Shown here: positions 35,320 to 46,739 of the stretch, piece by piece
How the letters are laid out: the number at the start of each line of letters is the position of its first letter
Position numbering within the stretch: position 1 is the stretch's first letter
Assembly: GCA_024803745.1 (NCBI GenBank)
Contig: JANJXV010000043.1
Location: forward strand, 2,439,501 to 2,503,500
DNA length: 64,000 nt
Reading direction: 5' to 3'
DNA from: Megascapheus bottae
Taxonomy: Eukaryota > Chordata > Mammalia > Rodentia > Geomyidae
Made by a program: the position numbers and the translations under genes
The notes under the pieces: model-generated
The model's database searches: none
What the model was told of the DNA's origin: nothing
What the model saw: only the letters and a program-made list of their open reading frames with translations

Positions 35320-35750
35320 TCGGTCTGATCGTCTATGGTCACCTCGTCAGGGACCCTTGCACTACTCAGCTGGGTTTCGGGATCCAGGGGGTCCTGCTCC
35401 GTGTTCGGATAGAACACATCCTCAGTGGATGTCTCCACTACCTCTTCCTGCTTCTGCTTCCCTTCCCGATCCAACTCCTCCTCCTGCTCTCTCCTCTCCT
35501 GTTCCCGCATGCCCTGGTCCAGAGGATTCCCCATGGGCTCTTGAGCCCTGTCTGGCTCAGGCACCTTGCCCAGAAGCACGGGAAGAAGAGCTTGGTTGCA
35601 GCCCAGCAGAGCCAAGGTATTCCAGCGTTTGGCCAATTCTTTGGCCAGACAGCCAGCCTGCGGGTGTTTCCGGAAACCCTTCACCTTTCTTCTGAGTCCC
35701 GAGGCAGCCAGCATCTCGGGCGTGACAGGCAAGACAGAGAGCAGACCCAA
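35208..35750 (-). CDS. TND repeat 3 plus acidic linker and helix 1 of repeat 4, left array
   Basis: The best-preserved stretch of the left array: 180 codons without a stop. It starts inside repeat 3 with the core LLSVLPVTPEMLAASGLRRK, then VKGFRKHPQAGCLAKELAKRW. It runs through a Glu/Gln/Arg-rich linker (REQERREQEEELDREGKQ), a short conserved cap (DPLDPETQ) and helix 1 of repeat 4 (TEWVWGALRKLQECLSSS). This shows how repeats and linkers alternate. Frame entry is a TTG codon, so the true upstream exon start is unknown. A stop occurs just upstream in the same frame (near 35765). Confidence 0.5.
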   Translation of the reverse strand: MGLLSVLPVTPEMLAASGLRRKVKGFRKHPQAGCLAKELAKRWNTLALLGCNQALLPVLLGKVPEPDRAQEPMGNPLDQGMREQERREQEEELDREGKQKQEEVVETSTEDVFYPNTEQDPLDPETQLSSARVPDEVTIDDQTEWVWGALRKLQECLSSSTHGVIVCQSCSPSCRSQPTC

Positions 35751-36080
35751 GGCTATGCGTACCTAGTCTGCATTGGGGAAGGAGGCTGGGTGCCGCTGGA
35801 GCTGCCCTTCAGATCCGCACACCGACAGGGTTTGCGTTCCGTGTCCACCACTGACCACAGCTGCCGAGACACATGCGCCCCTCACCTGGCTTCCTGGATC
35901 CACCTTGTCACTCGTCCAGCTCTCCCCAAAAGGGGCTGCAACCTTCTCCTTCTATTGCTCACCCTCATGCTCCTCTTCCTCCTCCGCTTTGGCCTCTGGA
36001 TTCCCTGGCTGCGTAGGGAATTGGCCCAGCAGAAGCGCGGCCATTTGCTTCGAGTTGCGGCCCAGGAGAACCAACGTCTC

Positions 36081-36335
36081 CTAGTGCATGGCCAGCTCCT
36101 GGGCCAAAGTGACCATCCGCGGGTGTTTCCGGAAGCCCTCCACTGTGCTTCTCACACCTGTGGCTGCCAGCATTTCTGGGGTGATGGGCAGCACTGAGAG
36201 TAGACTCAAGGACTGTTGCACCCCCTCCCTGTCTTTTCTAGAGCTCAGTGGCTGCTGGAGCTGCCTCAAGGCTCCCCACACCCACTCTGTCTGCCTCCCA
36301 CTCACCACCTCCTCAGGGACTCTCGTGTCACTCAC
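36081..36335 (-). pseudogene. TND repeat 2, left array, truncated at the LW Trp
   Basis: The open frame contains a complete helix 1 (TEWVWGALRQLQQPLSSRKD) and core (LLSVLPITPEMLAATGVRST, then VEGFRKHPRMVTLAQELAMH). It then hits TAG at 36081-36083, exactly where the right arm has TGG for the conserved Trp. A single G-to-A change explains it. All upstream residues look normal, so this is a recent nonsense change. Confidence 0.6.
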
Positions 36336-36371
36336 CTCAGCTCCAGGATACAGCAGGTTACCCCCGGTGCT

Positions 36372-36773
36372 CTAACACATCACGTCCTCACTGGATGACC
36401 AAAATCTCCTCCTGGTTCTGCTCTGCCTCCTGCTCCCGCTCCTCATCCTGGTCCTCCTCGCCTTGGTTCTCTTCCTTCTGGTCCTCATCCTCCTGCCCCT
36501 CTTGCCCCTGGACCTGCTCCCGCTTCCCATCTCTCTTTCTCGCAGACCCTCCTCCGAAGAGTCCTGAGCGCCGTCTTGCTCAGGTATCTGGCTCAGAACC
36601 TCTGATTTGAGCCTCAGCACAGCCAAGATCTCCCAGCGCTGAACCAGCGCCTGAGCCTCCAGGCCCACCTTTGGCTGTGTCCGCAAGCCCTCCACCGTCC
36701 TGCTGACACCCGTCGCCACCAGGATTTCAGGCGTGATCTGCACTGCTCTTTCTGGTAGGTCTGTGAGAGGCAC
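36372..36773 (-). CDS. TND repeat 1, left array, followed by Arg-rich reading of the linker
   Basis: The open frame holds a TND core (QITPEILVATGVSRTVEGLR, then TQPKVGLEAQALVQRWEILAVL) without the nonsense codon of the right arm. Helix 1 is missing, because about 210 bases present in the right arm (exon-1 donor to core) are absent here. After the core the purine-rich linker is read in an Arg-rich frame (RRMRTRRKRTKARRTRMRS) rather than the acidic frame used on the right. The frame returns near SSSEDVM through a 2-base difference. The first codon of the frame is GTG; no ATG start is evident. Confidence 0.4.
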   Translation of the reverse strand: MPLTDLPERAVQITPEILVATGVSRTVEGLRTQPKVGLEAQALVQRWEILAVLRLKSEVLSQIPEQDGAQDSSEEGLREREMGSGSRSRGKRGRRMRTRRKRTKARRTRMRSGSRRQSRTRRRFWSSSEDVMC

Positions 36774-36835
36774 TCCTCTCCCTCCTGATCCTCCAGGCGC
36801 CTTCGTCCAGAAAGAGCCAGCTGGCCAGTTCTCCT

Positions 36836-36843
36836 CCTTATAT
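36836..36843 (-). promoter_or_regulatory. TATA element of left TND array
   Basis: ATATAAGG on the minus strand. The same octamer and context (AGATATAAGGAG, then CTGGCC about 12 bases on) occur at 48204-48211 and 40572-40579. Predicted transcription start about 30 bases downstream. Confidence 0.6.
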
Positions 36844-36859
36844 CTGCTCTGGCTGCATC

Positions 36860-37440
36860 TGACAGCTTCCCCTGTAAGCTCCTCCCTCGTTCACATCAGC
36901 CAATCCCTGGCTTCCCAGCCCGGGGTCTCCCAACATGCACTTCACCTGGCCTTCTAGCCACGCCCTCTTCACAAACCCTCAGGCACTACTCGCTAGTCGT
37001 CCTGGGGCTCTTGGGTCAAGGCCAACCACCCATATTTCCTTGCACTGGGGCCTTGCCCTGGGGCAACACAGGTGTGTGGCCTCTTGTCTTTTGCACCAAT
37101 AATCCCAGTCACCAGCACTTGTGCATCTTACTTTCATTTACCACCTTAAATGCTATCACTAACTCCACTTCAGTATGCACTCTCCATACTGTAGGCCTTT
37201 GTCCATCCATGGCATCCCAGGGCCAACTTCCCCACCAGATGCTTGTTGACACTTCCCAGACTGGACCCCTGTTGAGGGAGCAACCATGCAACAATCAACC
37301 TGAGGACAGTGTAATTTCCTTTTGTCTGAAATTCTAGGACACCGTTGAATCCTGAAAAGAATAAAGACATGAAGTAAGCTTGATCTTCTTCCTGGTTGTC
37401 TGGATTGCAAGTTCACTGAACACTCTTGAAGGTTCATATG
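36860..37440 (-). repeat. Promoter-proximal duplicated block P1
   Basis: Upstream region of the left array. Shared landmarks (CCTCAGGTTGATTGTTGCAT, GGGGCAACACAGG-type block, GACTAGCGAGTAGTG) recur as P2 (39950-40660, plus), P3 (44930-45345, minus) and P4 (47630-48290, plus). Confidence 0.75.
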
Positions 37441-38039
37441 AACATTTGGTAATGATAAGAAAACCAGAATTATCTGTTCAGTGTGAAAATATCAGCCTAA
37501 CAGCACACTAAATTACTGAGAGAAACAAAACAAAGCAAGTTAGAAGAACTGTATATGTATTTTTATTACCACATTCAAACTAAGAAACTTCCATAAAGAG
37601 AGCATTTGCCTTTCTTTTGAAAACTGGTGTGTCTGCTTCTTGTGGTCTGTATCTCTTTCCTCCCCAACTCCTCCCTACATGGCTAGGGGGTGTTGTGCTC
37701 CTGACTCCTTTCTTCTGGTATGGTAGAAAGCCAGCTGGGTTGATGGCAGACAGTTCTTCTAAGTGTTTTTTTTCCAGATGTATATTGGCTTTGTTGGCAT
37801 AGGTTAATATTTATGAAATGCTTGATTAGGTATGCAACAATACCAATGGAGTCATTGCCTTTTTTCCTTCTTCCCTCCTGACATTCCTCCTTCTTTCCTT
37901 TCAATTTTGTTTTCTCTCTGAAAGATACAGTCAAAACAGCACAGGTTAGGCCCGAGACATTGGCCTACTGGTAGAATGCTTAGTGAGCATTCATAAAGAC
38001 CTGGACAAAATTTTGAGGGATTTTCATTTAGAGTTTTTT

Positions 38040-38235
38040 TGTTCTTTATTTTTGTAGTCTTGAGACTGAAACTCAGGGCCTGACAACTTGCCATGGGTTG
38101 TTGTTCCATGGCAATTGCTTTATCACTTAGACAGGAAGCATTTCTAGCTCTTCTATGTATGTAGTTCCAAGGGATGGAATTTGTGCATGTGTGTAAATAC
38201 TAGGCAAGCACTCTACCAGTAGAGTCCAAGAGGGG
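38040..38235 (-). repeat. Dimeric ID-like SINE
   Basis: Reverse complement of the dimer (CTCAGGGCCTGACAACTTG ... GGCAAGCACTCTACCAGTAG). It is mirrored by the plus-oriented copy at 46740-46930. Confidence 0.7.
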
Positions 38236-38527
38236 AGATTAGTTCTGTAGAGATAACAGGCCCCTGTCCCTTTTGTCAGTCTTTGTTAACCACGGACTTC
38301 AGTTCAAAATTTCTTGACCAGGATTGTAAACTATAGACTGGTATTCATGTCTGTGCAGGTGAGTGCTGTCTTTCAGGATTGTCTTCCTTGGTCTTGGTGC
38401 TTTGTGGTGTTGGGACCTGATGACTGGAATGCAAAGTACTTTGTTAGCTTCTTGGTTTCAGAGACAGTTTGTCACTGGAAAGACCAGGGTACTTTAGAGC
38501 TTTGGACACAGGTGCCACTGCTTGCTG

Positions 38528-39028
38528 TGAGGAGCAGTAGCTAAACTAGATGTAACTAGACTGATTCCATCTTGTTAAAGCAGCCTCCATTCTGTAGAAG
38601 TCAAGTCTGAGAAATCCCCTAACTGTTTCTTCTCAGGAGAACTGTAATATGCTCTATCCATTGTTTACTCAGACAGGTAGCAAGGACATTCAAAGGTAAT
38701 CTCTACGACTACAGCTGTGTTTCACAGCTAGCAAGACCATCCTGACCTAAATTTCTGTGAAAAAGCATAACATCACAGCCGATAAGAAATGAAGGAGTGT
38801 TCCCATGTAAAAATTAACCAAAACATGAGGCTAAGCCTGTGAAAACTGAAAAAAAGTTTATTCTGTACTATAAATATGTCCTTATTCTGTACTCAGGCAT
38901 CCAAGCAACACTGGTTTCTAGGGTAGGGAGGACCAAGATCAAGCTTGCTAATGAATGGCTCTTTGTTGATTGCATTGGTAGTAGATTCTGGTAGTCTTTT
39001 GGGGGGGTTGGGAACTTTGGGTTCAATA
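38528..39028 (+). mobile_element. Solo LTR, class I ERV-like
   Basis: A 501-bp segment beginning TGAGGAGCAG, absent from the paralogous block near 45690. It is bracketed by GCTG at 38524-38527 and 39029-39032, a 4-bp target duplication as expected for class I ERVs. ACTATAAATATG near 38869 (TATA) and the AATGAATGGCTCTTTG block near 38950 resemble the TATA and polyadenylation regions of class I LTRs. The 3' terminal CA is decayed to TA. Confidence 0.55.
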
Positions 39029-39289
39029 GCTGTAGGCTGTCCACACAGCTGTGGGAAATCCACAGTGAACTACTGCTTCCTCCCAACACCTGGGGATAAG
39101 GGTGTGTTTTCTTTTCTATTGGTACCTGCTGTTAGCTGGTCAAGAAGTGTGGGTTGATAGGAGAGAATTCTTCCCTGTCATTTATCCCTTGATGTATGTT
39201 GTCCTTCTGGGGTTGATCATTTTTTAGGGAACTTGTGGTCAATATGGTATGCTGCAGAGTGTGAGGTTGGCTTGTGTGTTTCCCTCTCC

Positions 39290-39470
39290 CAATCTTGTTG
39301 CTTGAAGTCAGGGCCTGGGCATTCTTCATAAGCCTTTTTGGTCAAGGCTAGAACTGTATCACTTGAAAGAGAGCACAACTTGTGGTTTTCTTTGAATATG
39401 GGAAAGGAAGGAATAGAACCTGGGGCTTTGTGCATGCTCATCAAGCAGCCAAGTAGTAGGCGGATGTCTA
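39290..39470 (-). repeat. ID-like SINE remnant
   Basis: AGTCAGGGCCTGGGCATTC ... GTCAAGGCTAGAACTGTATCACTTG and a left-half remnant to 39470. Directly paralogous to 45940-46110. Confidence 0.65.
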
Positions 39471-39949
39471 GGCCTTATCCTGTGCTATTTAGAGTTTATC
39501 TTGAATGGAAAGAAGGAGGCATTCTAGGAAAGAAGGAAGACAAAAGGCAATGACTCCATTCGTATTGGTGCAGGCCTAACCAGCAAATTCATAAATATTT
39601 ACCTAAGCCGGCAAATTCCAACAATCATCTGGATAAAAAAGACTTTGAAGAAATTGTGCCATCATCCCAGCCTGCTTTCTTCCATACCAGAAGGAACAAT
39701 CCGAGATCACAACATACTCTAGCCATGGAGGGAGCAGTTGAGGAGGAGACCGGCCCAGATTACAAGAGGCAGAGACATCAGTTCTCAAGACAAAGACGAA
39801 TGAGTCTTTCTGGAAGTTTCTTAGTTAGAATGTTACAATAAAAGTACATAGAATGCATGTACCTTTATTTGTCTTCTCTTAGTAACTGAGTGTGCTATTA
39901 GGCTAATATATTCACCGAACAGATCATTCTGGTTTTCGTATCTCTAACA

Positions 39950-40660
39950 AATTTTTTTACCAAGCTTCGAGAGTGCTGAGTGAATTTGCAATCCAGACAA
40001 TCAGGAGACTGAGGTAGGTAGACCATACTCACTTCATGTTTCTTTTCTCTTTCAGCTTTTATAGTTGTCCTAGAATTTCAGATAAAAAGAATGGCCGCTG
40101 TTCTCAGGTTGACTGCTGCATGGTTGCTCCTGCAGCAAGCATACAGTCTAGGAAGTGCCAAGAAGCATGATGTGGTGATGAAGGGAACAGGGATGCCATG
40201 GATGGCCACATCCCTGGAGTGTGGGGAGTGGATAGTAAAGTGCACTAAGGGTTACCACTCAAGGTGAGAAATGAAGGGCCAGATGAACAGGTGCTGGTCA
40301 CTGGATTTGGTTACCAAGCAATGTTGGTGGCAAAGACAAGAGGCCACACACCTGTGTTGCCCCAGTGCAAGGCCCATCATCAAGGGAATCTGGGCAGAGG
40401 GCCTTGACCCAGGGGCCCCAGGAGGATTAGCAAGTGGTTCCTGGGGATTTCTGATGAGGGCGTGGCAGGAAGGCTTGGTGAGCTGCATACTGGGACATCA
40501 GGGAGTACTGTGTGAGCAAGGGAGATGCCTACAGAGGGAGCTGACAGAGGGGATACGGCAGCCAGTGCAGAATATAAGGAGGGGAACTAGCCAGCTGGCT
40601 CATTCTGCTTGCCGATCCTGGAGGATCAGGACTGCATTTGCCCAAATAACCCTGCTCTAA
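39950..40660 (+). repeat. Promoter-proximal duplicated block P2 (orphan promoter)
   Basis: Matches 47630-48290 in the same orientation, including the TATA octamer (40572-40579) and part of the predicted first exon (GATCCTGGAGGATCAGG). It then diverges near 40630, with no TND sequence downstream. It is therefore a promoter without its gene. Confidence 0.7.
40572..40579 (+). promoter_or_regulatory. TATA element of orphan promoter P2
   Basis: ATATAAGG in the same context as the two array promoters. Conservation suggests it could still initiate transcription. Confidence 0.5.
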
Positions 40661-41240
40661 TTCTTCCTTCCCTTAAGCCCAATATCTAACAAATATGTGA
40701 GTGCAAATATATGTGGGTATGTGAAAGTTTATGAGATACTGAACTTCATGTAACCATTAAAACAGCCAAAGTTGGAGATGGATTCAAGTGATGGAGTGCT
40801 ACACTGAGCACAAAAACTCAGGGATAGAATCCAGGCTCTGAATTAAGGCGTAGTACTGGCATAAGGAAAACACAGGAAGAAGGCAGAAAGGAAAGAGGGA
40901 GGGAGGAGGGAGAGAAAGTGAGAGGAAAATATTAGATCTTATGAAAACCTCATTGTGGGATGACATTGTCTAAATGGAAATATACTTATGACTTGACAAA
41001 TGTAACTACAACATTAACTTGATAATAATAAATACAAAATTGAGAGAAAGTCAGATGGACTGATTTAATTAATTCCACACTCATGGATGAATGCTCATGG
41101 TCTAGGAGAATTACTCTTGATAGAAAGGAAATCATTGAGTGTGAATTTGAGAACTTCCAGTGCAACCTAATACATGCAATTTCCAGAGTGTGAGCCTGAA
41201 ATGTTCATAAAGTTTTTCCCTCATCAGGCTAAATGATGAG
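40660..41240. other. Intergenic, no gene seen
   Basis: AT-rich sequence with a probable SINE trace (40770-40860), a GA-rich stretch (40895-40925) and no supported coding frame. Confidence 0.5.
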
Positions 41241-41244
41241 CAAA

Positions 41245-41480
41245 ACTCATTATTGCTGGTCTTGGTGGTTCACCACTGTAAACCCAGATACTCAGGGGAA
41301 TCAAATTTAAGGATCAATATTCAAATCCAACCGGGGCACAAAAGGACCAGAGACTCTTATCTCCAATTATCCTCTAGAAAAGGGAAAGTGGGGCTTGGCT
41401 CAAGAGTGGGGCAGTAGCTTTGAGCTAAAGAGCTCAGGGCCAGTGTCCAGGATGAGTCCAAGCCTGATGACCCACAAAAT
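41245..41480 (+). repeat. B1-ID chimeric SINE
   Basis: Left half 7SL/B1-like (GGTGGTTCACCACTGTAAACC, CCAGATACTCAGG), right half ID-like (GTGGGGCTTGGCTCAAGAG ... GAGCTCAGGGCCAGTGTCCAGG), joined by GACTCTTATCTCCAATTA. This composite type supports a rodent origin. Confidence 0.75.
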
Positions 41481-41699
41481 AAAATATCCTAATAGTCTGT
41501 CCTTCATTCCTGTCCTTCTCCACTATTTCCTTGGTTTCCTGTGGGTCTATTCAGTCATCACCAATGCTGATTGGCTCAAAACAGGATGTAAAATCAACTG
41601 TCCTTTCAGGAATTGATTTGAGTAGAGTGACAGAGACCTCCTGATGGACAAAATACTGCTTGGAAGGTCAACAGTTATCAAGCTCCTAAACTGCAGTCA

Positions 41700-42564
41700 G
41701 CCAATAGCTGCGCTAAAGGTACGGGTTTGTTACTACTGCCTGGCTTCTAGAGATCACAGTCAGTCACACTGGATATTAAATCCAAATAGTACAAGAGGGA
41801 TAACTCAATATTTTGGTATTAAAAATTTTGGACATGGTATACTTGGTATAAACGTAACTACATTGACTTAAACAATATGATGGGACATATACCCTAGAAA
41901 TAAGGTGGTATTATATAGATTAATATGTATCTATGACATACAAACCCTCAGCTTAATTTTAATTATGTTATAAAATCTATTTGCCAGTGATTGTATATAG
42001 ATAATATCTTTTTGGAATATTTGTTCACTAAAGATGATATGTCACATATGATGAAAAAATCAATGTTAATAAAAAAAACTTAAAGAAGAACAAAAACAAA
42101 GAAAGTGTTTCATGTTTCTTTCCTGTTCTATTGCAGTGTGCTGGATGCAGAAGGTGAAGTAATTATTATAATTTTATGCATCAAAAAATAGTAGCACAGG
42201 ACTTTTGTCCTCCTTCCTCCACACCACTTGTTTCTCTCAGAGGGACTCTTTAAAAAGCATAGGCTAGTCATGAGAGTTTGGTAGGACTACTGAGGTCTCT
42301 GTGTGGGATTATTGAGAATCCACACATATGTGTGTATGTTTCAAATAGTATCAGAAGTAATATGGAGGTTCCTCAAAGACTATTTAACGAGCTCCCATAC
42401 AGTCTAGCAATCTCACTCCTGGGCATTTACCCAAATTACCAAAAGCAAGACCCAGAAACACAATGTTCATTGCAGAATTACTTTCCACAGCTAAAACATG
42501 GAGCCAACTGAGATGACCATCAGCAGATGATTGGGTATAATAAGATATGGTATGTGTGTGTGTA

Positions 42565-42605
<41 letters not shown>

Positions 42606-44298
42606 TATAAATGCATGTTTATGTATAGCATATGCTCATACGTACACACATATAAAAACAATGAGCATCTAATTATAACCAGACAAAAATTTCTAAGGAA
42701 ATGGAAGACCGAGTAGAATTATGATAGAGTAGTCCTGGCCCAGGGGAATGTAGGTTGCATGATTTCCCTCATCTATAATGATTGAATTATATCTCTGTAA
42801 GAATTCTGACCTGAAGGCGCCCAGTGCACAAATATCTAAGTTGTATCTTGTCATCTCAGCCCCAGAGGATCCTAGGACAGTTGTGTATCCTGTGCGTAAA
42901 TTATCATAGATGGTGCAACAGGGTAAATCAGTGGCCAATAGCATCCCCAAATGAGCTATTGTAATGTAATTTTCAGTGTTTAAACCAAACTATTTCAGCT
43001 GTGTTTCAACTGGAATCATTGCTGATGGATAGGAGACCTGAGATCAGAAGACTCTGGATCTTAACTGTTTTGACTTGGTAAAAATTCATTTTCTTTTGCT
43101 CTGTCCCTAGGAGCATGTCTCTTGTAGCTGGTCTCTTTTCTTATAATTAGGTGAAGCTAATTTCCTGTTATATTGCAGTGTGTTGGTTGTAAAAGTGGAA
43201 GTAATCATTATTAGAATAGAATGCTTAGTACTGCACCAATGCAACTGGAGGTAAAGGCCTTTTGTCTTCCTTCCTTTCTTATTTCTTTCCTTCTTTCCTT
43301 CCGTTCTTCTCCCTACCCCCGCACTTTCTCTCAGGAAGAGACCCTGTAAAAAGCACAGGCTATGTCTGAGAGTTTGGCTGGGTGGAAGTGTGTTTGACTA
43401 TCATACATGAAAATCTAGGTAATATTTTTGGTTCCACATCCTAAGAAAAAGCAAGAAGTGGTGCAGGGACTTAAGTGGTAGTGCTAGCCTGGAGAAGAAT
43501 AATCTCCAGGAAAGTTGTGAGGCACTGAGTTTAAGCCTCAGTCTTGGTAAATAAAAACACAACAAAAACAAAGAAACAAAAATATCCAAGGAGGACCATA
43601 AAGTGTGTGGCATCCTGATGGATTTGAGATTCCATAAATAAATACCAACTCAAAAAATGCCAAAACGGATCTGGGGATGAAGGACAGTGAAGAATTCTGC
43701 TCCATCAACCCACTCTTTCTTTCAACCTAACAGAAGGTACAAACCCAAGACAAAACAAACTCTTACTCCCAAGTGATGGGAGAGAAGCAGAGGAAATAGA
43801 TCTTTGTTTCCCACATCTGTGGGGCTACTCTACAGCAAGCAAAATGAGAGTTGCATTTAGGGATGCTAGTTCTTTATTTTTTTTCTTTTACCAATCGTGA
43901 GACTAGAACTAAGGGCCTGAGAACTCCCCTTGTTTTGCTGTTCCAAAGCTATGGCTATATCACTTGAGACACAGGACCAGTTCTAGCTTTTCTATGTATG
44001 TGGATACAAGGAATGGAATTCAGGTTTTTGATCATCCTTGGTAAGCAGTCTTCAAGTAGAGTTCTTGAGAGGTGCTTAGGTCTGTACAGGTATTAGGAAC
44101 CTGTTCCTTTCTATTTTGGGGAACAAGTTAAATTTCCTGAGTAGGATTGTATACTAGAGCCAAAAGTCTACTGTCCTTTCAAATATTTTGAACCCATTTG
44201 TTTTCTTTGCTCTTTCCAGAGTCCCACAGTGTAGTCAGTACTTCATTCATTATGGGAGAGCTGCACACATAGTGTGTGAGAGAATAAGAGCAAAAACA

Positions 44299-44348
<50 letters not shown>

Positions 44349-44370
44349 CATTTGTAAAGAAGTGGACAGA
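41700..44370 (+). repeat. Central copy of the duplicated subtelomeric unit
   Basis: Same order of parts as 29300-30930 and 31000-33250: L1 C-terminal remnant (42360-42545), TG/TA microsatellite (42548-42604), SINE right half (43440-43590), dimeric SINE (43880-44070) and terminal (GT)n (44302-44347). It lies near the centre of the mirror structure and is more diverged from the other units than 32100-33250 is from its partner. Confidence 0.7.
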
Positions 44371-44925
44371 CGTGGAAAACATTACGTTCAAGTAAGGAAG
44401 CTAGACTCTGAGAGATATGGAATCCATGGTTTTCTTTGTACATTGAAGGCACTTTTAGCTTACAGACTCCTTAGTTAATACATGTTTTTGGTACGATCTT
44501 GTATACAAATGTATTCACTGATATAGGGTAGATTCAGGAAGATCTCAAATTCCATAGAAATTCAAAATCAAACTTCAGAGAAATAAACACCAGTAAGTGG
44601 GTAGTGACATGGTTTGAGTGGCATCTAGGGGTAGATGATGAGGAGAAGATGGGGAGAATTCAGACAATCATCCAATGTATATCCCACAAAATCATGAAGA
44701 GAGGGTGAAGGGGTGAGTAGGGGAGTGAGAGAATATTGACAGTGGTGGCATTGATTCAAAAACTGCTTTGTTAACTGTCAAATCCTTAGTTCAACTACTT
44801 AAAAATAATAGCAAAAATTGGCAATAAACTTAAATCAACCCACTACGCATGGTATTCAACGTTTTCCATCTACAAAACTTGTACTCGACATGATCAAATT
44901 CCCCCCGGGGAAGATTGGTATCCCA
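44350..44925. other. Intergenic, no gene seen
   Basis: AT-rich sequence between the central unit and block P3. It contains no supported coding frame and no repeat family I can name. Confidence 0.45.
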
Positions 44926-44929
44926 GCAC

Positions 44930-45345
44930 GCATCTGGACTGGTCTTCCAGCCACACCCTCTTCATAACTCCCCAGGCACCACTCGCTAGTTCTCTTGGGG
45001 CTCTGGGTCAAAGACATCCACCAAGCTTCCCTTTCCTGGGGCCTCACCCTAAGGAAACAGAAGATGTGGCCTCTATTAATCTCAACAAACACTGCTTTCC
45101 CCCACCCCGCATGGTTAAGAGCACCAGACCATCTGGACCTTCATTCCTCCCCCCATGCTAGACCTCAGTCTACTTTAATATTCACACACCCTACTCCAGG
45201 GTTGTGGCCCTCCATGGCACTTCAGGGCCCTTCATCACCACCTGATGCTTGTTGGCACTTCCAAAGCTGGACACTTGCTATGAGAGCAACCATGCAACAA
45301 TCATCCTAAGACAGCGGCCATTCCTCTTGTCTAAAGAAATAAATG
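44930..45345 (-). repeat. Promoter-proximal duplicated block P3 (truncated)
   Basis: Matches the distal part of P1 (36950-37330) in the same minus orientation (CCACACCCTCTTCATAAC, GCACCACTCGCTAG, GCAACCATGCAACAATCAT). The TATA-containing part is absent. Confidence 0.65.
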
Positions 45346-45939
45346 CATGAACACATAGAAATATTTATTACATATGTGGATATGTAAATATGTGTATGCA
45401 TGCCTCCTAATGTATATGTGTATATATATATACATGTATATTCACAGATAATAACTTAAGTACGTGGATATATGCAAATATATGTGCAGATGTTGTGTAT
45501 GCATATTTGTAGGGATGAGTGTTTTCTTCCGGGCTTGTCTTCCTTATTCTTGGATCTTTTTGGTGAGTTGAGCCTGCTGGCTGGCCTGTGAGGACCCTCT
45601 TGGGTTGTTTGGTTTCAGAGACGGTGTCACAGGGAAGAACAGGGTAGATTGAGTTTGGGAACCTGGTGTCTCTCCTTGCTGTAGGTTGTGCCTACAGGTG
45701 TGGTCAATCCACACTGATCTCCAAACCCTCCCTCCAATCCCCTGGGGTAAAGAAGAGTTTTCCCTTGTGTTAGTTTGGTGGAAAAGAAGTGTGAGTTGAA
45801 TGGAGAGAATTCTTCACTGTCCTTACACCCTTGCTGTGCACTTCCATGGTTGGTCTTTTTATTAGGGAGCCTCTGATCAATCAGGTATGCTGCAGAGTTT
45901 GAGGCTGGCCTGTGGTTTCCCCTCCCGCCAATCTTGTTG

Positions 45940-46110
45940 CTTGTAGTCAGGACCTGAGCACTTTCCCTAAGCTTCGTTTGGTCAAGGCTAGCACTCTATC
46001 ACTTGAAGTAGAGCACCCCTTCTGGGTGTTATAGAGTATGGGGAACCAAGGAATAAGACCCTGGGCTTTGTGCTTGCTCACCAAGCACCCTACCTGTAGG
46101 CCGATGACAA
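45940..46110 (-). repeat. ID-like SINE remnant
   Basis: AGGACCTGAGCACTTTCCC ... GTCAAGGCTAGCACTCTATC and a left-half trace. Direct paralogue of 39290-39470. Confidence 0.65.
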
Positions 46111-46739
46111 GGACTTAGCCTGTACTGTTTAGAATATATTTTTAAAAAGAGAAAGCAAAACTTAATGGAAAGGAGGCATTCAAGGAAGAAAGCAAGTCAA
46201 AAGGCCTGTTGGTGCATGCCTAATCATGAATTCCATAAATATTTTCCTAATCCCACAAAGGCCAACAAACATCTGGATAAAAAAGATTTGAACTCTCTAT
46301 CATAAACCCAGCCTGTTTTCTACCATACCAGAAGGAACAAGCCAAAATCACAACACATTCTAGCCATGAAGGGAGGAGTTGGGAAGGAGACCATCCCAGG
46401 CTCCACGAGGCAGAGACACCAGTTCTCAAGACAAAGGAGAATGCACTCTTTTGGAAGATTTTTAGTTGAATATCCTAATAAATGTACACATCTCAGAGGA
46501 CTTCTATTTTTGTATGGCTTCTCTTAGTAATTCATTGGACTATTAACCTTATATTTTCATATGAAACTGATAATTCTGGATGGAGGAAGGGGAACACACA
46601 GGCCAGGCTCAAACTCTGCAGCGTAACTGATTGATTAGAGGTTCCCTGCACAGGAAAATTTGACATGAAATCCATGGTTCCCAAAGACAGACAAACAGTA
46701 GAGGGGCCTATTAGCTCTACAGAAATAAGCTCTCCTCTA

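Larger units (their letters stand above)
33950..36860 (-). pseudogene. Left Elongin-A-like multi-TND array (five repeats), decayed as read
   Basis: A gene-like locus reading leftward from a TATA element at 36836-36843. Five successive repeats of a TFIIS-N/LW-type domain follow: near 36650-36760, 36085-36300, 35580-35750, 35090-35250 and 34600-34790. E/D-rich linkers lie between some of them. Elongin A and TFIIS use one such domain at the N-terminus to bind transcription and elongation partners. The pattern here (helix-1 WGALRQLQ, then LLSVLPITPEMLAATGVRSTVEGFRKHP, then AQELA..W) is closest to Elongin A in spacing. Reading is broken by a TAG at 36081-36083 and by several frameshifts. I see no Elongin BC-box region. 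The right-arm partner is at 48204-51608. Confidence 0.6.
29366..37990. repeat. Left arm of large inverted duplication
   Basis: Read on the minus strand, successive blocks match the right arm in mirror order. 29366-29480 pairs with 62880-62983, 30420-30890 with 61510-61950, 30960-31165 with 59776-59990, 31480-31560 with 58360-58440, 32100-33200 with 52370-53560, 33320-36860 with 48180-51930, and 36860-37990 with 46980-48180. Matching is near-identical at 32100-33200 and clearly lower through the gene-like array. The left arm lacks the L1s and LTRs found in the right arm. Confidence 0.85.

Noticed and set aside
33950..36860. Array proteins as TFIIS (TCEA) itself
   Set aside because: No central or zinc-ribbon domains are present. 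The spacing of the RKH..VG..A..L...W segment and the helix-1 pattern fit Elongin A better. Assignment beyond the TND superfamily stays tentative.
36860..37440. Short frames in the promoter block (for example 37011-37337)
   Set aside because: They are not conserved as frames among the four copies of the block.
42531..42716. 61-codon frame with poly-Tyr/Ile
   Set aside because: Translation of the TG/TA microsatellite.
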